Shown: positions 1 to 9,315, counted from the first letter of the stretch. The stretch is 64,000 nucleotides of DNA from Enterococcus raffinosus (GCF_001886185.1 NZ_JXLA01000024.1:1-64000), one strand, 5' to 3'. Translations and numbers: made by a program. The notes: generated from the letters alone by a model not told the origin.

Positions 1-73
1 AATTATCTTGACTTATTACCACTAGACTTACTTTCATTTACCTATACCATACAGGGAAACGCTGGGCAAAACA

Positions 74-103
74 AATCCGGCTAGCCGATAGACTAGCCGG
101 ATT
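74..103 (-). terminator. Intrinsic terminator of the LPXTG adhesin gene
   Basis: An 11-bp perfect inverted repeat (AATCCGGCTAG, 8-base loop, matching arm) lies just past the stop codon of the adhesin. On the minus strand it is followed by a T-rich stretch, as expected for an intrinsic terminator. Confidence 0.8.
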
Positions 104-111
104 GATTCACC

Positions 112-3100
112 TTATTTTTTTCGTTTAAGGTAGACGATTCCCCCTAAAGCAAGCAATACGATAAGCCCAACAATCACTAAGATCGTTGACTTTTGTTCGC
201 CTGTTTTAGGTAGATAGGTATGGTTTCGTGAGCTGTAGCTTGCGGAAGTCGTTGTCCGTGAGTGGTTTCCTGTTTTCCTCTTCACGGATGCCTTCACATT
301 TTCCTTCCTCACAGTCACCAATTGTTTTTTCGCGTTTGTTAATTGGAAGGTTACTGGTTTTGTATTCAATACATAGCCTTTCGGTGCCTCGGTTTCGACT
401 AATTGATACTTCCCTGGTTTCATCTCCGAAACAACAAGCGTTCCTGTTTCATCGGTCTTCAACTTGTCTTTCAAGACTTTTCCTTGTTGATCTTGTAAAG
501 AGAACGTCGCATTTGCTACCCCTTCGCCGGTTTTGCTGTCAATTTTCTTCAGCACGACGGTACAAGTAAGGCCTTTATTGGTTTTCTTCACTCGAACAGG
601 GCTCGTTTGATCTGCTTTGATCGTGAAGGCCACTGGTTTCGCATCCAGCTGATACCCAGCAGGCGCTTTGGTTTCGATCAATTGATAATTCCCTGGCTCC
701 AAGTTCTTCACTGCTAGACGTCCGTTGTCATCCGTACGCATCTTTTCCGTCTCAATTACTTTTCCTGCTTGGGTTTGCAGCTCGAATTCCGCTCCAGCCA
801 ATGGTTGATTGGTTGCTTCATCGACTTTTTCTAAAAGAACACCGCCGCTAATCGTCTTATTGGTCTTAGTGAGCGCCATTGATTCTGCTTGATCCTTCAC
901 CGTAAACTTCACTGGCGTCGTATCCTTCACATAGCCTGTTGGTGCTTCCATTTCGACCAATTGATAGCTGCCGGGTGTCGGTGTCTCAAGTACAATTTTT
1001 CCTGATTTATCCGTCACGAGATCCGACTGCAGCACTTTTCCTTGATCATCTTTCAATTCAAAAGCTGCTCCAGATAAGACTTCTCCAGTTTTTTCATCGG
1101 TCTTCGTTAGAAGGATTGTTCCTGGTTTCAGTGGTGTCTTGGCATTTGTCTTCTCCACTTCAGCTGCTTTCGCTTGTGCTTTGGTAATCGTGAATTCAAT
1201 TGGCGTCGCATCCATTTCATACCCTGTTGGTGCCTTTGTTTCAACAAATTGATAATCGCCAGGCGCTAGATCAGCGACTTCCAACTTACCATAGCCATCG
1301 GTGGACAAATCTTCCTTCAACGTCTTTCCGTTACTGTCTTGTAATTGGAAGGTTGCTCCTTTTAACGCTGCTTTTGATTGTTCATCCACTTTCGTTAAGA
1401 TGACTGACCCCGTTGAGAGAGTATTGGTTTTCTTAACATTGACCACTTGTCCTTGACGCTCAGTGATCGAAAATTTCACTGGTGTTTCATCCAGCTGATA
1501 GCCTGTCGGTGCTTCTGTTTCGACAAACTGATACTCACCAATTGGCAAATCTTTCACTGTGAAACGTCCGTCCATTCCAGTCTCATGGTTTTCGCTGATG
1601 ACGCTTCCGTCAGTTTTCTCTAGTCGGAATTTGGCGCCGGCTAAGGCTTCTTTTGTTTGTGCGTCGGTCTTCGTCAGCTCCACACTATTTGGCACGGTCT
1701 CTTTATTCACTACCTTGATAACCGCCATATTCTCGTTAAGCGTGATGGCTTTGCCATCTTGATATTCTGGATTTATTTCATATCCATTTGGTGCTTTGCT
1801 CTCCTTCAGCAGATAGTCGCCTAATGGCAATCCTGTAAAGGTCAGCTTCCCATCTGCATCCGTATCTGCTTTTAGCCCTGTTTCTGTGCCGTCTGCTTTA
1901 AGGATTTCAAAGGTTGCACCTGCCAAGCCTTTGCCATTTTCATCTACTTTCAGGACGGGTAGATCAGCGGTCTTCACTACTCCCGTCCCGCTTCCGTTAG
2001 TAAAGCTCAAATTGATCACGGTATTTGCTTGGCGATAATACGCAGGTAGTGCGCCATAGCTGGCGGCATTTACCTGAGAAACGTTTTTTACACCGCCGGG
2101 GAACTCGCTAATAGTATTGTATTGTACGCGAAGATTACTTTCTGCTTTGTAGTCAGAAAAAGCAATCTTAAACGTATCTCCCGTGATCGTCAGTCGATAA
2201 TGATCCGAACTGACTTTTTCGCCAGTGGCCGTATTGGTAACAACGAAAGACGTCGGATCATATGCTGCATTGGTTGTTCCTGGTGTTAAGGTATCCGTGA
2301 TTTCAGGATCTTGAACAGGCATATTCGCTGTGATATTTCTGGTCGTTACCGTCCAATTGGCTACATTTTCTTTCTCTGGATCTTTGGCCACCGATTTTAG
2401 CAAGGCATATTCATAATTGTAGGCATAGAGGCTCGTTTTATATTCGGTCGGCGCCTTGTCACCGTAAGTTACTTTCGCAACATTATCTAACCGATTATAT
2501 ACGTACCAGTCTCGTTTAACTCGGGTTCGATATTTTACATACACTCGTTTGGCACCTAAGTTGCCAAACTCTAAATTGATACTATTGTTTTCAGTATCAA
2601 TTTTTGTCGGATAAGCGTCGCTGCCCTCTGGAACTAGATTGTAATCGGTGGTTAAGTAGCGCTGAATGTTATCGATCATGGATTGGCTCGTTACTTCTTC
2701 AAAACGTAAGGTTCCTGGTACCAGTTCTGTTCCTGCTGGCAAGCTGTCTTCCATTTTAGTCATATCAAATTTCGCACCGGTAGAATTTAAAAAGACCAGC
2801 CAGTTTTGATACAAATAGTCGCCCGAAGTACTTGCTGTTTGCGCTATTTTGGTTCCCCCAGTGTAATAAGGATCAATGAATGTTCCTTTAGCCTCATACT
2901 CGATAACACCGGGAGTATCACCATAATTCAAAGTCGCTTTGTTTTTGATTTCTGTTTTCTCAGTAGAGGTTTCGATTTTCGTTTTAATCGTAATGACGAG
3001 TGTGTCCTTTAATTCATTATAATCTCCAAGAAAATCAATTCTCACACCTCCATTGAAGCTGTCTGGTGCTCCATTAACATTGGGCTGTGCGCCGACAGGT

Positions 3101-4929
3101 GAGCCGTTTTCATCGAATTTAGTCACCTTGTAATCAACATTTTCAACTAATGGAATGGATTCAGTATCAGAGATTTTTTTATTAATCGTTAAGCCAGTAT
3201 AATCTTTGACCGCACCAATAAAGTAGTCATGAACGACAGGCCTTTTCATGGTGTATTTTTCCGCATTGACTGTAATGTTCCATTCCATCGTCCGATTGAA
3301 GATATCGATGGTCCCTGCTTCTTTGGATAAAAGATTGGGAATAAGGCTAACTTGCGCTTCTTTAGTGACCGTTCCATTGGTTACCTTGTTCTTGATTACG
3401 CGCTCGGTCGGATCAGTGATTTTCGTTGAATATCGAACCACGTAAGCCTGTGTCGTATTTCCTTTCGGTGTGAAAGTAACTGACCCATCGCTATCAGATG
3501 AAACCGCAAAGTCATTCGTTCCGTCTCCTTGTGAAACCACCTCATAGCTATTGCCATTACTATAGTTAAATCCAACTTTTTCAATACTGATGGAGCCAGC
3601 TACCAGTTCAACCCCTTGATCTGCTAGATTAGTAATTAATTGAGACGCGGTAGTCAACGGCTGCTCATTAAAATTGTATTTGATCTCCCAATCAATGGCC
3701 CCCGTCTCTTGATTGATTTTTCCTTTTGCCTCTAAGGGCTGCAGTGTCACAAAATTTTTACTTGTACTGCTGGAATTTAATTGTGTGCTGTTTTCATTGG
3801 TGTAAGAATACGCGTAAAAATAATTGTATTCATTTCCTGAAATGGATTCGTCAACGTAATTTTTTCCATTAATACCAGAAATGACAGATTCCGCGATCAC
3901 TGCCTTTTTGCCAATTGATTTTATTAGACTGATTTCCGCAATCGGTCGTGTACTATCTACACCTTTATAAGTGATCTCATAGTCTACGCCCTTAGTCAGC
4001 AACGTTTTACTGCCCACTAGCGCTCCATTAAAATCGACATCGCTAGAATATACTTTGATCGAATCGTAACTCATTTTACTGTCACTATTATAGGCCTCAA
4101 CTCGATAGGTACGATTCGCGTTGTCTGTTCGATCAAGATTAAAAACTGACGTTATTTCAGCCTTTTTAGGGTTCAATGTATCCATTGTTAACGCAGTGCT
4201 ATTCTTTCCTGGATCGACACTAGAAGTCATTTCGATAGCAAAGACCGTTGGTGTCGGCGCCGTATCAAAGATTACCTTTTGATTTTCTTCCTCCACTCCA
4301 GAGACCTTCTCTAAAGAAGTAACCAAAGTTAAGTCATAAACCTCTGAAGAAACGTTGTCTTCTAAAAAGGTGATCGTTAATTCCTTCGTCGCCGCATTAA
4401 TTGTCCATTTGGCGGAGGTCATTGGACTGAAATCACCCGATATATCTTTTGCGATCGCTATCTGGGCAGGCAATTGCGTAGTAAAGGTATCCCCCGTCTG
4501 ATAATTTTTATTTGAAAAAGAAAATTTCAAGGCTAGCTTGATCCCTGTCATATTCGGCAAAGTATCGTTCGGCTGCACTTCATCTCCATTAATTTTATAC
4601 ATTTTTACGGAGCTGAAAATATTGTCCGTAATCGCTGTCCGTGTCTGTTTTTTCTCGACTTCTTTTGTTTCTGTCTCCGTTGTTGCTTTCGTCGCTTCAG
4701 TAGAAGAGGACGAACTGCTTGTTTGAACGGTTTCTTTCTTGCTCTCAGAAGAAGGAACTGTTGATGACGTCGTTGGAGCAGCAGGCTTTGGTACAGAAGA
4801 CACGTTTTCCTTGCTCTCCGTTGAATTTATCGTTGATGCAGTTGTTCCTTGCCCATAGGCAAAAGCCGGACTAAGCGTTTGCAAAACAAGTAAAACCACT
4901 AAACCAATCACTACTAATCTGTTCTTCAT
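112..4929 (-). CDS. LPXTG cell-wall-anchored adhesin with SpaA/Cna-B repeats
   Basis: This is a secreted surface protein of 1605 residues, covalently anchored to peptidoglycan by sortase. It starts with a signal peptide (MKNRLVVIGLVVLL), then a Ser/Thr-rich linker. About 900 residues of collagen-binding-like and isopeptide-type domains follow, for example the region around NWTVTTRNITANMPV. Six SpaA/Cna-B-type repeats come next, each with an ETxAPxGY E-box. The protein ends in LPKTGE, a hydrophobic helix and a KRKK tail. I chose the ATG at 4929 because AAAGGTG lies nine bases upstream; an upstream in-frame GTG overlaps that site. It is a monocistronic gene with its own terminator. The ligand is not predictable. 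One cysteine sits in the sixth repeat (GLTCTVVL), which is uncommon in such exported proteins. The family assignment is firm; the binding function is inferred. Confidence 0.92.
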   Translation of the reverse strand: MKNRLVVIGLVVLLVLQTLSPAFAYGQGTTASTINSTESKENVSSVPKPAAPTTSSTVPSSESKKETVQTSSSSSSTEATKATTETETKEVEKKQTRTAITDNIFSSVKMYKINGDEVQPNDTLPNMTGIKLALKFSFSNKNYQTGDTFTTQLPAQIAIAKDISGDFSPMTSAKWTINAATKELTITFLEDNVSSEVYDLTLVTSLEKVSGVEEENQKVIFDTAPTPTVFAIEMTSSVDPGKNSTALTMDTLNPKKAEITSVFNLDRTDNANRTYRVEAYNSDSKMSYDSIKVYSSDVDFNGALVGSKTLLTKGVDYEITYKGVDSTRPIAEISLIKSIGKKAVIAESVISGINGKNYVDESISGNEYNYFYAYSYTNENSTQLNSSSTSKNFVTLQPLEAKGKINQETGAIDWEIKYNFNEQPLTTASQLITNLADQGVELVAGSISIEKVGFNYSNGNSYEVVSQGDGTNDFAVSSDSDGSVTFTPKGNTTQAYVVRYSTKITDPTERVIKNKVTNGTVTKEAQVSLIPNLLSKEAGTIDIFNRTMEWNITVNAEKYTMKRPVVHDYFIGAVKDYTGLTINKKISDTESIPLVENVDYKVTKFDENGSPVGAQPNVNGAPDSFNGGVRIDFLGDYNELKDTLVITIKTKIETSTEKTEIKNKATLNYGDTPGVIEYEAKGTFIDPYYTGGTKIAQTASTSGDYLYQNWLVFLNSTGAKFDMTKMEDSLPAGTELVPGTLRFEEVTSQSMIDNIQRYLTTDYNLVPEGSDAYPTKIDTENNSINLEFGNLGAKRVYVKYRTRVKRDWYVYNRLDNVAKVTYGDKAPTEYKTSLYAYNYEYALLKSVAKDPEKENVANWTVTTRNITANMPVQDPEITDTLTPGTTNAAYDPTSFVVTNTATGEKVSSDHYRLTITGDTFKIAFSDYKAESNLRVQYNTISEFPGGVKNVSQVNAASYGALPAYYRQANTVINLSFTNGSGTGVVKTADLPVLKVDENGKGLAGATFEILKADGTETGLKADTDADGKLTFTGLPLGDYLLKESKAPNGYEINPEYQDGKAITLNENMAVIKVVNKETVPNSVELTKTDAQTKEALAGAKFRLEKTDGSVISENHETGMDGRFTVKDLPIGEYQFVETEAPTGYQLDETPVKFSITERQGQVVNVKKTNTLSTGSVILTKVDEQSKAALKGATFQLQDSNGKTLKEDLSTDGYGKLEVADLAPGDYQFVETKAPTGYEMDATPIEFTITKAQAKAAEVEKTNAKTPLKPGTILLTKTDEKTGEVLSGAAFELKDDQGKVLQSDLVTDKSGKIVLETPTPGSYQLVEMEAPTGYVKDTTPVKFTVKDQAESMALTKTNKTISGGVLLEKVDEATNQPLAGAEFELQTQAGKVIETEKMRTDDNGRLAVKNLEPGNYQLIETKAPAGYQLDAKPVAFTIKADQTSPVRVKKTNKGLTCTVVLKKIDSKTGEGVANATFSLQDQQGKVLKDKLKTDETGTLVVSEMKPGKYQLVETEAPKGYVLNTKPVTFQLTNAKKQLVTVRKENVKASVKRKTGNHSRTTTSASYSSRNHTYLPKTGEQKSTILVIVGLIVLLALGGIVYLKRKK
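290..1980 (-). repeat. Six tandem SpaA/Cna-B-type repeats in the adhesin gene
   Basis: Six modules of roughly 90 codons each encode a Lys-containing first strand (such as LTKTD or LKKID), a GAxFxL core and an E-box of the form ETxAPxGY. This is the pattern expected for intramolecular Lys-Asn isopeptide bonds. The modules are diverged, not identical, so this is an old domain array and not a recent expansion. Confidence 0.8.
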
Positions 4930-4960
4930 AACCACTAACACCTTTCTTAACTAATTAATC

Positions 4961-5001
4961 AACGAAAACGATAACGTCCGATATATAATTATCTTTTCGT
5001 T
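4961..5001 (-). promoter_or_regulatory. Inverted repeat in the adhesin leader or promoter region
   Basis: AACGAAAACGATAA pairs with TTATCTTTTCGTT across a 14-base gap, with a single bulged C. It lies 32 to 72 bases upstream of the adhesin start codon, in a very AT-rich stretch (4930-5160) with no confident -35/-10 pair. It could be an operator or an mRNA leader hairpin. I see no gene in 4930-5279. Confidence 0.45.
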
Positions 5002-5171
5002 ATAACAGCTACTTTTTAAATTATTTACTTATATAATTAATTTAAAAATAACTATTATCAATTAATAAATTATAGAACAATGTTAATTGTTAAACGTATC
5101 AAAAAGTATGTTTATCTCCTTCAACTTTTGAGCAGTTTTAGTTACGCTTTTCTTCCAGAGATCACTAAAAA

Positions 5172-5194
5172 AACGTCGACAATCTGCCGACGTT
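5172..5194 (-). terminator. Intrinsic terminator of the mannose-family PTS operon
   Basis: AACGTCG and CGACGTT form a hairpin with a nine-base loop, followed on the minus strand by a run of seven T. It lies about 85 bases past the IID stop codon. Confidence 0.8.
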
Positions 5195-5279
5195 TCAGAC
5201 TTTTTATTTAATTCTATTGTTCGTAAGCAACAATCCTTTTCAGCTATCTCGCAAATCGGAAACCAACGTCAGTCTCTGC

Positions 5280-6137
5280 CTATATCGAATTTACGATCAA
5301 GCCAATCGCGGCTAAAATCGCTCCGCCAACGATTTGAATAACTAAGACTTTTGTCGGTGTATATTTTTTGTGTTTCAACAAGTAATACGTTAGTAAAGTA
5401 ACCCCTAGCGGCAAGATTCCTTTGACCAAAGCGTCCAAGACATCCGTCTGAATCGACAGATTCTCTTTTCCACTCAAGTGAATACTTAACGGTGTTGCGA
5501 TCTTGACAAAGTTCGCCGCCAACGAGCCGATAACAATCGCCCCTAACGTCTGGGAGAAGGTCATAATGTAGGACAAACGACCGCCTGCCATCATTTTCTG
5601 GATGCCTTCTTTTCCTTGCTCGTACCCTTGAATCCATAAGAAGTAGGCAATCACCGTCATGATGATCCAATGAAGACCAAAGAAAAGGACAGGTCCCATA
5701 AAGATATTCCCTTTCGCACCAAACGGCAAAGTGAAGGAAAGCAGGATCGGAATGAGCGTTCCCTGCCATAACGTATCACCGATCCCCGCCAACGGCCCCA
5801 TCAATCCGGTTTTTAAGCCATTAATGGTCTGATCGTTAATATCCGCGCCTAACGCCCGTTCTTCCTCCATCGCGATGGTCATCGCCAAGATCGGACCACC
5901 AAAGGATGGCTCGGTATTGAAAAATTGCATGTGTCGTTCTAAAGCGGACTTCATCTCGTCTTCGTCTTTTCCATACAGCTTTTTCAAAATCGGACTAAAG
6001 GCATGGACAACTCCCGTCGCTTGCAACCGTTCATAGTTATAGTTTGCATGAGAAAAGAATGTCCAACGCCAGAAGGCTTTTACAACATCCTTTTTCGTCA
6101 ATAGCTTCTCTTGCTTTGGTTCAACTGCTTGCTCCAT
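5280..6137 (-). CDS. PTS mannose/fructose/sorbose-family IID component
   Basis: This is the membrane IID subunit of a mannose-family phosphotransferase permease. It works with IIC to pass the sugar through the membrane while IIB phosphorylates it. It has 285 residues, normal for the family. An N-terminal soluble part (KKDVVKAFWRWTFFSHANYNYER) is typical of IID proteins, and the C-terminus is hydrophobic. The start ATG shares one base with the IIC stop codon (TAATG), so translation is probably coupled. It is the last gene of the dehydrogenase-IIA-IIB-IIC-IID operon. The family is certain; the substrate is not visible in this protein. Confidence 0.93.
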   Translation of the reverse strand: MEQAVEPKQEKLLTKKDVVKAFWRWTFFSHANYNYERLQATGVVHAFSPILKKLYGKDEDEMKSALERHMQFFNTEPSFGGPILAMTIAMEEERALGADINDQTINGLKTGLMGPLAGIGDTLWQGTLIPILLSFTLPFGAKGNIFMGPVLFFGLHWIIMTVIAYFLWIQGYEQGKEGIQKMMAGGRLSYIMTFSQTLGAIVIGSLAANFVKIATPLSIHLSGKENLSIQTDVLDALVKGILPLGVTLLTYYLLKHKKYTPTKVLVIQIVGGAILAAIGLIVNSI

Positions 6138-6904
6138 TAGACTAGACCTCCATTCTTATCCTTCAAATACAATTCCGTGAAGACATAACCGATGATTCCC
6201 GCGAATACAGCAATTGGAACAGAAGGCAAACCCGAATAAGTCGCTAACATAAAACCAAAAGTAAAGAACAGCAGGGTTCCCTTTCCATTCATCGCCCGCA
6301 GGTTCATAGCGATCCCCAACGCTGGCAAGATCCCGCCAATTGCCGAAAGAACATCTAACGGACGGCCACTTAACGCGTCCACAATTCCTTCTACTGCGTC
6401 AGCGCCAAGGTAAGCAGCTAGCGCAACTGGAACAACCGTGATCAACAATAAAAATAATTGCGGTGGTACGATATGAAGCCAGTTGATGCGATCGATTTTT
6501 CCTTCTTCGGCTGCCTTATCCGCCATATGGACAAAGGTGATATCAACGGTCATGTGAGCTACCCAGATCAAAGTTCCTAACAACCCAATAGGCACAGCCA
6601 AGGTCACTGCGACAGCTGGTTCAACCTTCGCTGCCATAGCTAAAGCGGTTCCAAGAGTTCCCGCAAGTGCAGGGTCCATCGCGACCGTTCCACCAGCTGA
6701 GATAAATGCCAGATACGGCAGGTTAATCGCAGCTCCAATAATACACCCTTGAACGGGATCACCTAAAATCAACCCTACAACCGTCCCGTTGACTAATGGA
6801 CGCATCCAGCCATGGGTTCCGACTAACGAAAGCCAAGGTGTTCCATTGATTCCAAGATAATAAACGACGCCGATTAAAATAGCTTGGATTAGACTAATTT
6901 TCAT
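6137..6904 (-). CDS. PTS mannose/fructose/sorbose-family IIC component
   Basis: A 255-residue polytopic membrane protein, the IIC permease subunit of a mannose-family PTS. It carries the family's conserved pattern near the N-terminus, with a Gly-rich segment around VVGLILGDPVQGCIIGAAI. A GGAG motif lies just upstream of the ATG. It sits between IIB and IID in the usual gene order, overlapping the IID start by one base. Family and orientation are clear. Specificity can only be argued from the neighbouring dehydrogenase. Confidence 0.93.
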   Translation of the reverse strand: MKISLIQAILIGVVYYLGINGTPWLSLVGTHGWMRPLVNGTVVGLILGDPVQGCIIGAAINLPYLAFISAGGTVAMDPALAGTLGTALAMAAKVEPAVAVTLAVPIGLLGTLIWVAHMTVDITFVHMADKAAEEGKIDRINWLHIVPPQLFLLLITVVPVALAAYLGADAVEGIVDALSGRPLDVLSAIGGILPALGIAMNLRAMNGKGTLLFFTFGFMLATYSGLPSVPIAVFAGIIGYVFTELYLKDKNGGLV

Positions 6905-6928
6905 TTCTCCACTTCCTTCATTATTTTT

Positions 6929-7402
6929 TTATAGCAATCCCTCGATTGCCTGTGACCCTTGATCTGGAATAACATGAATCTTCATTTTGACATTTTGACC
7001 GACGATTTTTCTAAAGGTCTCTTTTTCTTCCTCTGATGCTGAGATATTTTTATAGAAGGTTTTTCGATCCTTTCGTGCGCCCATCCCGCCGATAATCACC
7101 TCATCAAACGTCACACCCTTTTCGATCAATCGCCAATACGTTTGCGGCTCTTTTGCCAGCACAATGATCTTATGACCGTCAGGAATATTCGAAAGCAGCT
7201 TGGTGCCGTCCTCGACACCTAAAATAGATAACTTGATGCCATTAGGCACCGCCATGGACATGATAGATTTAGTAAATTCATCCCCTGCTGTCGCATCATC
7301 CACAATGACGATATGGTTTCCTCCTGTAAATTGCAGCCAAGCAGTCATTACCTGCCCATGAATCAAACGATCATCAATTCTTGCTAAAACGATTTCTCCC
7401 AT
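6929..7402 (-). CDS. PTS mannose/fructose/sorbose-family IIB component
   Basis: A 157-residue cytoplasmic phosphocarrier that takes phosphate from IIA on a histidine and passes it to the incoming sugar. The motif RIDDRLIHGQV near the N-terminus holds the predicted phosphorylated His15, and the length is standard. A GGGAG ribosome-binding site precedes the ATG. It is 24 bases upstream of IIC and cotranscribed with it. IIA is a separate protein here, unlike the fused IIAB of many glucose/mannose systems, which points to a specialised substrate and not the general mannose transporter. Confidence 0.93.
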   Translation of the reverse strand: MGEIVLARIDDRLIHGQVMTAWLQFTGGNHIVIVDDATAGDEFTKSIMSMAVPNGIKLSILGVEDGTKLLSNIPDGHKIIVLAKEPQTYWRLIEKGVTFDEVIIGGMGARKDRKTFYKNISASEEEKETFRKIVGQNVKMKIHVIPDQGSQAIEGLL

Positions 7403-7470
7403 ATTTACACACTCCCTATTTCATCTAGTTGAAATTTACTAACAACAATGCCATCCGATTCCAAAACGCC

Positions 7471-7899
7471 TCAATCGACTTTTTGCTCCAGCTTGGCCAT
7501 CTCTTCCAAAAATTCTTTGATTCCGTCTTGTCCAGCAGTCATCGCCGCTTGGTAAATGGTTTCTAAATCCGCACCGATCATTCGTTGATTAAAGGCCTCA
7601 ATGAGCATCGGTAAGTTGACGCCTGAAACCAGACGATAGCGATGATCCTTCAATTTGTTAAAGCACATGGCCGCTTGGTTATAAGGGCTTGCCGAAAACA
7701 AATCGACTAAAACCAAAACTCCTTCTCCCTTATCCAATTGACGAATACCTGCTTGAATTTTTTCGCTGAATTCAACAATGTCATCCCCATGCTTCAAGCC
7801 TAGCGTTTGATAGGCTTCTTGTTCCCCCATAATCAGACGCAGGCTGTCCATCATTCCTGTCGCCATCTCCCCATGGGTGACGATCAATATTCCTGTCAT
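7471..7899 (-). CDS. PTS mannose-family IIA component
   Basis: A 142-residue cytoplasmic phosphocarrier, first PTS element after HPr. The N-terminus MTGILIVTHGEMA contains the expected phosphorylated His9. I start it at 7899, where AGGGAG lies seven bases upstream; the open frame extends further to 7938 but would then overlap the dehydrogenase gene. With this start the gap to the dehydrogenase stop is 32 bases, consistent with one transcript. Family assignment is firm. Confidence 0.9.
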   Translation of the reverse strand: MTGILIVTHGEMATGMMDSLRLIMGEQEAYQTLGLKHGDDIVEFSEKIQAGIRQLDKGEGVLVLVDLFSASPYNQAAMCFNKLKDHRYRLVSGVNLPMLIEAFNQRMIGADLETIYQAAMTAGQDGIKEFLEEMAKLEQKVD

Positions 7900-7931
7900 C
7901 TCCACACTCCCTTTGTTTGAATACAAAATTT

Positions 7932-9005
7932 TTACCAATTAAAATGCATGACTGTTTTGTTCCAGCCGGGTTTCTCTACAAACTTCTCCATCACCTGACT
8001 AAAATCTCTCCCAGTCGAAATCTCAACAATCTGATCCGGTAAAATCTTACTTAAGGCTGCGCGATATTCCGGTTTCTTCATTCCATTCACCACTGCTTCA
8101 AAATCAACCGTCGATGAACGGCTGCTCCCGTGAGCCGTGATTCCTTTTTCCAAAATATCTCGAGTATCAATCGGTACTAGCTCTTCTGTGACTCCCATAA
8201 AAATAATATCCGCCAATGAATCCGCTATTTCGATCGCTTGGTTTAGCGCACTCTCACTAAAGCGTCCTCCCGTACATTCAATCAATACATCGAACCGTTC
8301 TTTGGAATGTTCAAAGTCATAAGTTAGTACATTCTCCGTTCGCGCAAAGTCAAAATGAGTGAGCTTATCATCCGCCGCTCCGAAAACAACAAACCGTTCT
8401 GCGTCAACTCCATACAAATATTTCAGCATGACAGCAGTAAAATACCCCACAGGTCCATCGCCAAAAAGAGCAACTCGTGTATCCTGTTTTTTCAGCTTGT
8501 CCTCCACATGACTAAGTGCATGGTGAGAAACAGAAGAAAGCTCAGCCAGCACCGCAATCTCGTTAGGAATTTCATCAGGAATCCGTACCAAGCATTCTTC
8601 AGGATGAACCAAACGACTTTGCGCCATTCCATCATAACCACTACCCAAAAAAGCATTTCCCTTGGAATAATTCTCAGGGACATCCGGTTTCTGATCAATT
8701 TCGGGATGTAAAATTTGTCCCGGTATATTCGGAACCACCACCACGCGGTCACCTACTGAAAATTTTTCTGATCGTGTTTCTTTTACAACACCAATCCCTT
8801 CATGTAATAGCGCCATCGGCAATTTTTTTGCCAAAGCCTCTGGACGACGATGGCCTGCAAAGTATCTTAAATCGGCATGGCAGATGCTCGCATAGCTGGG
8901 TTCTACTGCTACCCATTTTTCTGGGATTTCTCTCGTTTTGTTCACTTCCTCAATTACCCCTGGTTCAACAAGACTAAAAACTCTCGAATCAATCGATTGC
9001 CCCAT
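7932..9005 (-). CDS. TarJ-like zinc alcohol dehydrogenase, probably polyol-phosphate 2-dehydrogenase
   Basis: A 357-residue medium-chain dehydrogenase. The N-terminal domain has SICHADLRYF with Cys42 and LLHEG with His68-Glu69, which are zinc-site residues. The spacing and surrounding sequence resemble TarJ ribulose-5-phosphate reductases more than ordinary alcohol dehydrogenases. It is the first gene of a mannose-family PTS operon, so its substrate is probably the phosphorylated polyol delivered by that PTS. A mannose-type PTS with ribitol-5-phosphate 2-dehydrogenase is known for D-ribitol use in Lactobacillus casei, so ribitol-5-phosphate to ribulose-5-phosphate is the best guess. No epimerase or isomerase gene is nearby. 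Other pentitols or hexitols remain possible. Confidence 0.75.
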   Translation of the reverse strand: MGQSIDSRVFSLVEPGVIEEVNKTREIPEKWVAVEPSYASICHADLRYFAGHRRPEALAKKLPMALLHEGIGVVKETRSEKFSVGDRVVVVPNIPGQILHPEIDQKPDVPENYSKGNAFLGSGYDGMAQSRLVHPEECLVRIPDEIPNEIAVLAELSSVSHHALSHVEDKLKKQDTRVALFGDGPVGYFTAVMLKYLYGVDAERFVVFGAADDKLTHFDFARTENVLTYDFEHSKERFDVLIECTGGRFSESALNQAIEIADSLADIIFMGVTEELVPIDTRDILEKGITAHGSSRSSTVDFEAVVNGMKKPEYRAALSKILPDQIVEISTGRDFSQVMEKFVEKPGWNKTVMHFNW

Positions 9006-9050
9006 TTTATTTCCTCCTCATTATCGAGCGCTCATTAATACTCTTTATTG

Positions 9051-9062
9051 CTCGTTAACGAG
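9051..9062. promoter_or_regulatory. Palindromic operator candidate for the DeoR regulator, upstream of the PTS operon
   Basis: CTCGTTAACGAG is a perfect 12-bp palindrome 46 bases upstream of the dehydrogenase start. The half-site CTCGTT recurs at 9256-9261 and 9266-9271 near the deoR-type gene. A second short palindrome, GAGCGCTC, is at 9026-9033. The shared half-site across both sides of the divergent region suggests one regulator. Confidence 0.55.
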
Positions 9063-9083
9063 TATAGCATCGTGCTTTTAATT

Positions 9084-9097
9084 TGTAAACGCTTTAT
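9084..9097. promoter_or_regulatory. cre-like box (CcpA) upstream of the PTS operon
   Basis: TGTAAACGCTTTAT agrees with 12 of 14 positions of the Gram-positive cre consensus. It lies about 80 bases upstream of the first gene of the PTS operon. Catabolite repression by CcpA is inferred. Confidence 0.5.
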
Positions 9098-9255
9098 TTT
9101 TAAAATATCATTCAGCCTAACGTGTTTTAGCTTATTGAATAAAGTTTGTGAAGAGATAAAAAAACAATTTCTTTTAATTACTCCTTTGTTCCATGACTCA
9201 TATTTTTATAAATCAAATGGATTTACTATTTTATTTGAAAAACAGCTCGAAAAAA

Positions 9256-9271
9256 CTCGTTTACGCTCGTT
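9256..9271. promoter_or_regulatory. Direct-repeat operator candidate upstream of the deoR-type gene
   Basis: CTCGTTTACGCTCGTT contains two CTCGTT half-sites exactly ten bases apart, one helical turn. It lies 15 bases upstream of the predicted -35 of the regulator gene. Same-face direct repeats are typical of DeoR-family operators, so autoregulation is likely. Confidence 0.5.
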
Positions 9272-9286
9272 AGTTGACTCTATGTA

Positions 9287-9315
9287 TTGACACTTTCGGT
9301 TATTTTCCATAGACT
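9287..9315 (+). promoter_or_regulatory. Promoter of the DeoR-family regulator gene
   Basis: TTGACA at 9287-9292, a 17-base spacer, then TAGACT at 9310-9315. The -35 is perfect and the -10 matches four of six. It lies 70 bases upstream of the start codon. Confidence 0.6.

Noticed and set aside
5269-5769. A 166-codon open frame inside the PTS IID gene
   Set aside because: It is in another frame of a well-supported gene, has no ribosome-binding site and no recognisable protein features.
9048-9290. Open frame in the deoR/PTS divergent region
   Set aside because: It covers the operator candidates, cre box and promoter, and its translation is low-complexity with no ribosome-binding site.
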